NCBI GenBank assembly: GCA_049487715.1
Contig: CP150576.1
Location: forward strand, 512,330 to 576,329
From: Pycnococcus provasolii
Taxonomy: Eukaryota > Chlorophyta > Pseudoscourfieldiophyceae > Pseudoscourfieldiales
Length of the DNA: 64,000 nt
Direction of reading: 5' to 3'
The notes under the pieces: generated by a model
What the model was told of the DNA's origin: nothing
Seen by the model: only the letters and a program-made list of their open reading frames with translations
The model's database searches: none
Position numbers and translations under genes: made by a program
Part shown: piece after piece, positions 58,607 through 64,000 of the stretch
Position numbering within the stretch: the first letter of the stretch is position 1
Layout of the letters: the number at the start of each line of letters is the position of its first letter

Positions 58607-59551
58607 TCACTCGGGCTTCTTCACGACGGCGACGCGGTAGTTGCCAGTCACGTAGACGATGCCGTCGGCGTCCGCGAACGGCTTCGCCACCTCGGGGAAC
58701 GCAGCCAGCGCCGTCGTCCACGCCGTGGGGTGCGTGCCCGAAGTCTCCATCTCCGTGAACTTGTCCCAGAGCGGAAGCATCGCCATTTTGAAGGACTGGT
58801 CGTCGTCGATCGGTCCCAACTTGAACTTCACGGACTCGCTGTAGTTGTGGTCCGAGCAAGTCTTGAAGCCAGCGTCCGTGAGCAGACTGTCGAACAGCGC
58901 GACGTCGGCGAGACCAAGCGGTCCGTTCGGGTTTGGTGGCGGCGGATCCGTCGGTCCAGTGACAGACTTCATGAGGCCACCGGCAAGCGGCATGAGGTCC
59001 ATGGAGTTCCACACGTTGGCAACAAGCACGCCGCCAGGCTTCATGACGCGGAACGTCTCCGCGAGGGCCTTGGGCTTGTCCGGGCAGAACTGGTACGCCA
59101 TTTGCGAGATGACGAGGTCGACGCTCGCATCCGGAATGCCACTTTGGTCTTGCATGTCAACCACCATGCACTCGACGTTTGTCAGGCCCTTGGCCGCGAC
59201 GCGTTTCTTCGCGAGCTCGACCATAGGAGGTGCGAGGTCCGTGCACGTGACGGGAACTTCTGGGAACTTGGCAGCGAAGTAGCAAGACGGCTCGCCTGGG
59301 CCGGCGCCGAGGTCGAGAATCTTCGTTGGAGACGCGCACGACTTCTTGGCGAGGTCGTACATCTTTGCCCACATGGGCTCGCCAACCTCGAAGAAGTTTG
59401 CGAAGGTCTTCGCCTTCTCGGCACCGTCGAACGACTGCGCTTTCTCCGCCATGGCGCGTACTGGTACTACTACTCTGCGAGCGTTGATGCGGCAAGTTGG
59501 AGCAGCTTTCAGTGATGCAGAGACGCGCGTTAGCGAGGTGTGCAGCTTCAT
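58607..59551 (-). CDS. Plastid-targeted class I SAM-dependent methyltransferase
   Basis: 314 residues, ATG to TGA. The N-terminal 35 residues (MKLHTSLTRVSASLKAAPTC) are a transit peptide ending near RAM. The Methyltransf_11-type fold shows motif I ILDLGAGPGEPSCYF, an acidic residue closing the next strand (CTDLAPPM), VVDMQDQSGIPDASVDLVIS, and post-motif III RVMKPGGVLVANVWN. The C-terminal part (NYSESVKFKLGP onward) is specific to a subfamily I cannot name. Substrate unknown; small-molecule quinone, pigment or lipid methylation would fit the fold. Divergent from the FKBP gene. Confidence 0.87.
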   Translation of the reverse strand: MKLHTSLTRVSASLKAAPTCRINARRVVVPVRAMAEKAQSFDGAEKAKTFANFFEVGEPMWAKMYDLAKKSCASPTKILDLGAGPGEPSCYFAAKFPEVPVTCTDLAPPMVELAKKRVAAKGLTNVECMVVDMQDQSGIPDASVDLVISQMAYQFCPDKPKALAETFRVMKPGGVLVANVWNSMDLMPLAGGLMKSVTGPTDPPPPNPNGPLGLADVALFDSLLTDAGFKTCSDHNYSESVKFKLGPIDDDQSFKMAMLPLWDKFTEMETSGTHPTAWTTALAAFPEVAKPFADADGIVYVTGNYRVAVVKKPE

Positions 59552-60081
59552 TCGTCCGTCCGGCGGTGGGGGAAAACGGCTAAGCGTTCAGCAAGCGACG
59601 GGAAAGGGAGGGGGTCACGTGACCGAGGAGGTTGGGGAGGGTCACGTGATGCAACAAGATCATTATGTAAAGGTGGTCTCCTCGGGACCCGCCGACCCGC
59701 TGCAGTGGCTGCTTGCCCTCTCAGAGGCATCAGGCGGGCTTCGGGACCACCGGTGCCATGGTGGTGGTAGTGTGGTAGGAAGGCTTGTGGTAGGAAGGCC
59801 TTCCTGCTCGTGTACAGTATGTAGTACATTAGTACGAAAAAGGCCTGTGGAGTGTGGACCGGAGAACGCCTCGAGGAAGAGAAAGAAAAGTGAGAAGGAG
59901 AGGAGAGGCCCAAAAGCCTCTTTTGCAACCTCCCCTCCTCACAGGTCTCTCTCGCTTGCCCCCCTCAAATTAGTCAAATCCCTTTCTCATCCAACCCCTA
60001 ATAAACGAAACCCCCATCAGAATGTAGATCTGGATAGAACAAGAACAAGTCCCTCCGTCCTCTTTTCATCCAACCTCCGTC
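59552..60081. other. Divergent promoter region
   Basis: 530 bases between two plastid-protein genes. It contains two GGTCACGTGA words (59612 and 59640), palindromic CACGTG G-boxes 28 bases apart. No gene supported. Confidence 0.5.
59610..59650. promoter_or_regulatory. Paired CACGTG (G-box) motifs
   Basis: GGTCACGTGACC-like at 59612 and GGTCACGTGATG at 59640 lie about 60-100 bases upstream of the methyltransferase ATG and also upstream of the divergent FKBP gene. G-boxes bind bHLH and bZIP factors and are often light-linked in plants. Function here is inferred from the motif only. Confidence 0.4.
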
Positions 60082-61005
60082 ATGGCTGCGCAGCCGTCCC
60101 ACGCCAAGTCTCCGTGGCAGGCGCGCAGAGCTGTTCGCGTGCGCTGCAGCCGTGCTCAACAACCACACGCAATAACGAGACGCACGTTCGTCGCAACCAC
60201 GCTCGTATCATGCGCACAGCCAGCGTTGTGGGCGCGGGCCGACGAGGGCGATGCCCCTGCTCAGACACAAGGATCGGCGGTGGCGGCGGCGGATGCCGCG
60301 AGTCCTGACGACGCTTTGCTCGTCCAAGAATCACAGCCGGAGCAAGCTTCGACAACTGCCACAGCCACCACGGACGACCAACAGCAGCAACAAGCGTCCA
60401 TCTTCGTGTATCCCGAGGACCAACCGGACGGCGAGCCCATCTCCGCGCGCGAGGAAGCAAACGCGTTGACGCTTACGGCGAATGACAGACAACTTCTCGA
60501 GTACAACAGACGGATTCAGGAGCTGAACGGCGTTCCGCTGAACTTTCCTAGCTTCGTGAGAAACGGATTCGAAGTGCGTGTGCTTGCACCAGGACCTTCG
60601 TGGGTTCTGACGGACGAAGGGCTGCTGTACACGCCCTTGCCTGGCGAGGGAATCGCGCAGGGGAACCTAGGAAAGACTGCGCAGGATGGCCAGGAAATTA
60701 CGTTTCACTACATCGCGTACAACGAAAATGGACGCACCATTGACAGCACGTTCCGACGCAACGAGCCTGCGCGAACGAGACTTGGGGAGGGAAGCGGTAT
60801 GATTCCAGGTTTCGAGGTGGCGCTGCGCCGCATGGCGGTTGGAGATCGTTGGCGTCTCGTCGTTCCGCCCGCGTTAGGACCTCCCGTTGGTCCGTCAACG
60901 TTCTTCTCGGCGAAACAGTACGAGGTGTTTGACGTAGAATTGCTCGACGTGCGCTCGTGCGTACGCAAGTCCAGTGGTATGGTGTCGACCCTTGTGTGCG
61001 AATAG
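60082..61005 (+). CDS. Thylakoid-lumen FKBP-type peptidyl-prolyl isomerase (Tat-targeted)
   Basis: 307 residues, ATG start. A basic transit region (1-30) is followed by a twin-arginine signal, ITRRTFVATTLVSCAQPALWARA|DE, with an A-x-A-like cleavage site: the Tat route to the thylakoid lumen. Residues 55-150 are a low-complexity Ala/Gln/Glu spacer. The FKBP domain runs from about 190 to the end: QDGQEITFHYIAYNENGRTI, GSGMIPGFEVALRRMAVGDRWRLVVPP (signature region) and YEVFDVELLDV. Several active-site aromatics of canonical FKBP12 seem replaced, as in many lumenal FKBPs, so it may be more chaperone than isomerase. Confidence 0.88.
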   Translation: MAAQPSHAKSPWQARRAVRVRCSRAQQPHAITRRTFVATTLVSCAQPALWARADEGDAPAQTQGSAVAAADAASPDDALLVQESQPEQASTTATATTDDQQQQQASIFVYPEDQPDGEPISAREEANALTLTANDRQLLEYNRRIQELNGVPLNFPSFVRNGFEVRVLAPGPSWVLTDEGLLYTPLPGEGIAQGNLGKTAQDGQEITFHYIAYNENGRTIDSTFRRNEPARTRLGEGSGMIPGFEVALRRMAVGDRWRLVVPPALGPPVGPSTFFSAKQYEVFDVELLDVRSCVRKSSGMVSTLVCE

Positions 61006-61480
61006 TTTTACAGAAATGTTTTTTTTTCTAATGATGAGTTTACCCACCTTTTATGTTTTTCGCCCTTTCAGTTTTGGTCAAGAAATATTGTTATTCTTGT
61101 TTGTTGTTTGCGAAACATACATACAGCTACGGAACATTTTGAGTTTTGATGTTTACACTTCACGCGTTCAACCTACAACGCAAGTGCACAAAAAATTAAC
61201 TCGTAGGCGCTTGGCCGTAATAATTGATGCACCAGCATAAAACGCTTTCGTCGCGTCGGATCGCGAGCGAGTGCCCGGAACACCCGAAGCTTCAAAAAAA
61301 AGAGCGAAAATGTCCACCACGTATTCTGACACTTTTAACTTTAAACGCCTTCAATACGCAATTTTTACGCTAGCTAAAGCTTATGAAACACGCGTAATAT
61401 TATAAAATAATCAAATGACCGTCGGAGAAGGAGGAGCGGAGCACGGCAAAGGCGGTTCATCTTGAGCCTTAGCAGCGCGC
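61006..61480. other. AT-rich proximal subtelomere
   Basis: The transition from the last gene to subtelomeric repeats. AT-richer than the genic part, with poly-T and poly-A runs. No gene or repeat unit recognised. Confidence 0.6.
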
Positions 61481-62111
61481 ACGCGACGACGCTGGCCGAC
61501 GGTCGGCCACACGCCGCAGGCGAGAATTTTTTTTACCATGTCCGGTATGACGAGACTGCAAAGACGTGGTCAAGACGCAGTGGTACCTCGATTCAGGCAA
61601 TGTGCCACCGTTAAGGGTTAAGAGAATCGCAAAGCGTTCCGCCACGAAAGAAGAGAAAGCAAACGCAATCGCAATTCGCAACCATCAACAAGCGCAGCGG
61701 CGTGTGCTGCGCCATCTGACCATCTCCTCTTAGATTTGCGGATGCGCGACTAGCTAGAAGCGCGAGAAGGAGGAGCGTGACAAAACCAAAGATAGGGAAA
61801 CTCTCTCGCACTCAGTCAAACGTTGATTGGCCGATTCGTCACAAGAAAAAACTCACGTATGAACAAGAACACAACCACATGACAAATCGTATTGCTTCAA
61901 TTGCGCGGCACGAAAAACAATCAGTCAATCACCGCGCTATTTGGTGATATGGCGAGATATCGCGGGTGAAACGGCGGGTGAAAAAAATGGCTGTTGTTGT
62001 TGGCTTCGTACTATCCCGTCCTCCTCCTGACATTGCGTCCTCCTCCTACCGGAGGCAAATTTTTTTTTTCAACATGTGGGTCTTACCCGGCAGCCTTTAG
62101 CATAACATTTC
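61481..62111 (+). repeat. Decayed subtelomeric unit
   Basis: Diverged, rearranged matches to the intact units downstream. The hairpin region and AAATTTTTTTT tail occur at 61485-61545, and the TATTTGGTGATATGGC to CAACATGTG stretch at 61931-62080. It stops at the first TTAGGG array. No coding content. Confidence 0.75.
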
Positions 62112-62170
62112 AGGGTTAGGGTTAGGGTTAGGGGTTAGGGTTAGGGTTAGGGTTAGGGTTAGGGTTAGAT
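62112..62170 (+). repeat. Interstitial TTAGGG array 1
   Basis: About nine TTAGGG units with one TTAGGGG variant, at the junction of the decayed unit and the first intact subtelomeric unit. The G-rich strand points to the chromosome end. Confidence 0.95.
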
Positions 62171-62917
62171 AGGCCGAAAGTGACCGACACGAGCGGCATC
62201 CCACCACCACCACCACCGACACGAGCGCCTTGCCACCACCACCACAACGCAGCCCGGCGGCGGCGGCGCGGGCCCTTGAAAACAACTTGTAAATTAAGTT
62301 CAAATATACAGGGGGTTCCTTGTGAGAAACTGTACTTCTCACCGTCCAAGTATGACACGACTTTTTGATTACGACGAAGTCGCGGAGTACGTGACCACAC
62401 TTTGTCCGACATGCGGTCAACGGTTAAGTTCGTGATGTTGTAACGCTTACGTTGTAGTTAAGTTTGCCGTGTTCCACGCTTGAACAACGAGTGCTTGTGC
62501 GCGTCGCACGCGCGCATGCCGCAAAGCTCATGCGTGCGAGCGTGCAAAAGTATGCGTGAAGGGAACGCGTCGCTGGTAGGCAGCGGCAGCGAGGAGCTCC
62601 ATGGCCCACGCCCGCGCGATGGCGCCCGTCGATGCGCGCAAGGCCGTCCCGTCATACGAGTTTTGGACACAAGAAGTGCACACGAAAGCTGAGAGTTACA
62701 TAAGTTACCAAAACTCCACTCCTTCCAACACTCCCTTGGCACAACACCACAACATCACCGCGCTACTTGGTGATATGGCAAGATATCGCCGGAAACGGCG
62801 GGCTAAACAAATGGCTGTTGTTATTGGCTTCGTTCTGCACGACGCTGGCCGACGGTCGGCCGCATACCGGAGGCGAAATTTTTTTTTCAACATGTGTGTC
62901 AAACTGCCAGCCTGGCA
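62171..62917 (+). repeat. Subtelomeric repeat unit 1
   Basis: About 750 bases starting AGGCCGAAAGTGACC and ending at CCTGGCAATT. It is repeated at 63063 with offset 892, which becomes 893 after a one-base insertion near 63478. Otherwise the two copies appear identical by eye. It contains a (CCACCA)n tract, the GGCCGAC-G-GTCGGCC hairpin (62847-62861) and a poly-T run. Open frames through it are repeat translations. Confidence 0.93.
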
Positions 62918-63062
62918 ATTAGGGTTACAATTAGGGTTACAACTAGGGTTACAACTAGGGTTACAATTAGGGTTAGGGTTAGGGTTAGGGTTAGGGTTAG
63001 GGTTAGGGTTAGGGTTAGGGTTAGGGTTAGGGTTAGGGTTAGGGTTAGGGTTAGGGTTAGAT
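62918..63062 (+). repeat. Interstitial TTAGGG array 2 with variant base
   Basis: Begins with four variant units (TTACAATTAGGG, TTACAACTAGGG) and continues as about 18 perfect TTAGGG units, directly abutting the next subtelomeric unit. Confidence 0.96.
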
Positions 63063-63810
63063 AGGCCGAAAGTGACCGACACGAGCGGCATCCCACCACC
63101 ACCACCACCGACACGAGCGCCTTGCCACCACCACCACAACGCAGCCCGGCGGCGGCGGCGCGGGCCCTTGAAAACAACTTGTAAATTAAGTTCAAATATA
63201 CAGGGGGTTCCTTGTGAGAAACTGTACTTCTCACCGTCCAAGTATGACACGACTTTTTGATTACGACGAAGTCGCGGAGTACGTGACCACACTTTGTCCG
63301 ACATGCGGTCAACGGTTAAGTTCGTGATGTTGTAACGCTTACGTTGTAGTTAAGTTTGCCGTGTTCCACGCTTGAACAACGAGTGCTTGTGCGCGTCGCA
63401 CGCGCGCATGCCGCAAAGCTCATGCGTGCGAGCGTGCAAAAGTATGCGTGAAGGGAACGCGTCGCTGGTAGGCAGCAGGCAGCGAGGAGCTCCATGGCCC
63501 ACGCCCGCGCGATGGCGCCCGTCGATGCGCGCAAGGCCGTCCCGTCATACGAGTTTTGGACACAAGAAGTGCACACGAAAGCTGAGAGTTACATAAGTTA
63601 CCAAAACTCCACTCCTTCCAACACTCCCTTGGCACAACACCACAACATCACCGCGCTACTTGGTGATATGGCAAGATATCGCCGGAAACGGCGGGCTAAA
63701 CAAATGGCTGTTGTTATTGGCTTCGTTCTGCACGACGCTGGCCGACGGTCGGCCGCATACCGGAGGCGAAATTTTTTTTTCAACATGTGTGTCAAACTGC
63801 CAGCCTGGCA
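63063..63810 (+). repeat. Subtelomeric repeat unit 2
   Basis: Near-perfect second copy of the unit at 62171-62917, including the hairpin (63740-63754). One extra base in GGCAGCAGGCAGC is the only difference I found. Confidence 0.93.
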
Positions 63811-64000
63811 ATTAGGGTTACAATTAGGGTTACAACTAGGGTTACAACTAGGGTTACAATTAGGGTTAGGGTTAGGGTTAGGGTTAGGGTTAGGGTTAGG
63901 GTTAGGGTTAGGGTTAGGGTTAGGGTTAGGGTTAGGGTTAGGGTTAGGGTTAGGGTTAGGGTTAGGGTTAGGGTTAGGGTTAGGGTTAGGGTTAGGGTTA
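63811..64000 (+). repeat. Terminal telomere array, (TTAGGG)n
   Basis: Opens with the same variant units as array 2, then about 24 perfect TTAGGG units up to the window end. The G-rich strand runs 5'->3' toward the end, as expected for a right chromosome terminus. Confidence 0.96.

Noticed and set aside
62601-63260. 219-codon frame with Leu-Gly repeats over the subtelomere
   Set aside because: The Leu-Gly run is a translation of (TTAGGG)n, and the flanks are subtelomeric repeat without homology.
62171-64000. Regular repeat-spacer look of the terminal region as a CRISPR-type array
   Set aside because: The units are subtelomeric repeats with TTAGGG arrays in a eukaryote; no short repeats with unique spacers.

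Overview
The window is nuclear DNA from a small, gene-dense photosynthetic eukaryote and runs into a right-hand chromosome end. It is most likely a unicellular green alga of prasinophyte type. Several proteins carry Ser/Arg/Ala-rich N-terminal extensions of the kind that target primary plastids, and two also carry thylakoid-lumen signals. Most genes lack introns, and gaps are a few hundred bases. TGTAA, the green-algal poly(A) signal, follows several stop codons. The chromosome ends in TTAGGG rather than the TTTAGGG usual in green plants. I do not name the species; a Pycnococcus-like prasinophyte would fit but is not shown. GTG and TTG are not trusted as starts here, so each gene is begun at the first plausible ATG.

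Layout. 0-5 kb: a minimal KDM4-type histone demethylase, a CTD-type phosphatase and an unknown coiled-coil protein, with decayed telomere-like tracts between. 5-18 kb: a giant coiled-coil protein, plastid phosphoserine aminotransferase, a SWI/SNF BAF60 subunit and a three-repeat MYB, then a broken GT2 (cellulose-synthase-like) remnant. 18-23 kb: a 1719-residue SHIPPO/STPGR repeat protein with two layers of tandem duplication. 23-25 kb: repeat-rich DNA holding a Ty1/copia reverse-transcriptase relic. 25-39 kb: a stand-alone thioredoxin domain of the LTO1/VKOR type, two inverted half-size ABCA transporters, an MFS transporter, an unknown Ala-rich protein and a plastid Rossmann-fold protein split by a one-base frameshift. 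39-46 kb: a small spliced gene, RPF1, a PP2C phosphatase and a membrane-anchored sialidase-like protein. 46-53 kb: four disordered or coiled-coil proteins of unknown role. 53-61 kb: proteasome alpha2, a PPIL3-type cyclophilin, VPS33, a signal peptide peptidase with a transit-like leader, a plastid methyltransferase and a Tat-targeted lumenal FKBP. 61-64 kb: gene-poor subtelomere made of tandem units of about 0.9 kb separated by TTAGGG arrays, ending in the telomere.

There is no operon logic. The genes are housekeeping, chromatin, trafficking, transport and plastid functions packed in divergent and convergent pairs. The most unusual items are the Y'-like subtelomeric units, the SHIPPO expansion, the unfused LTO1-like thioredoxin, the near-identical tract shared by the two ABCA genes, and a short element that recurs on the sense strand just after several stop codons.
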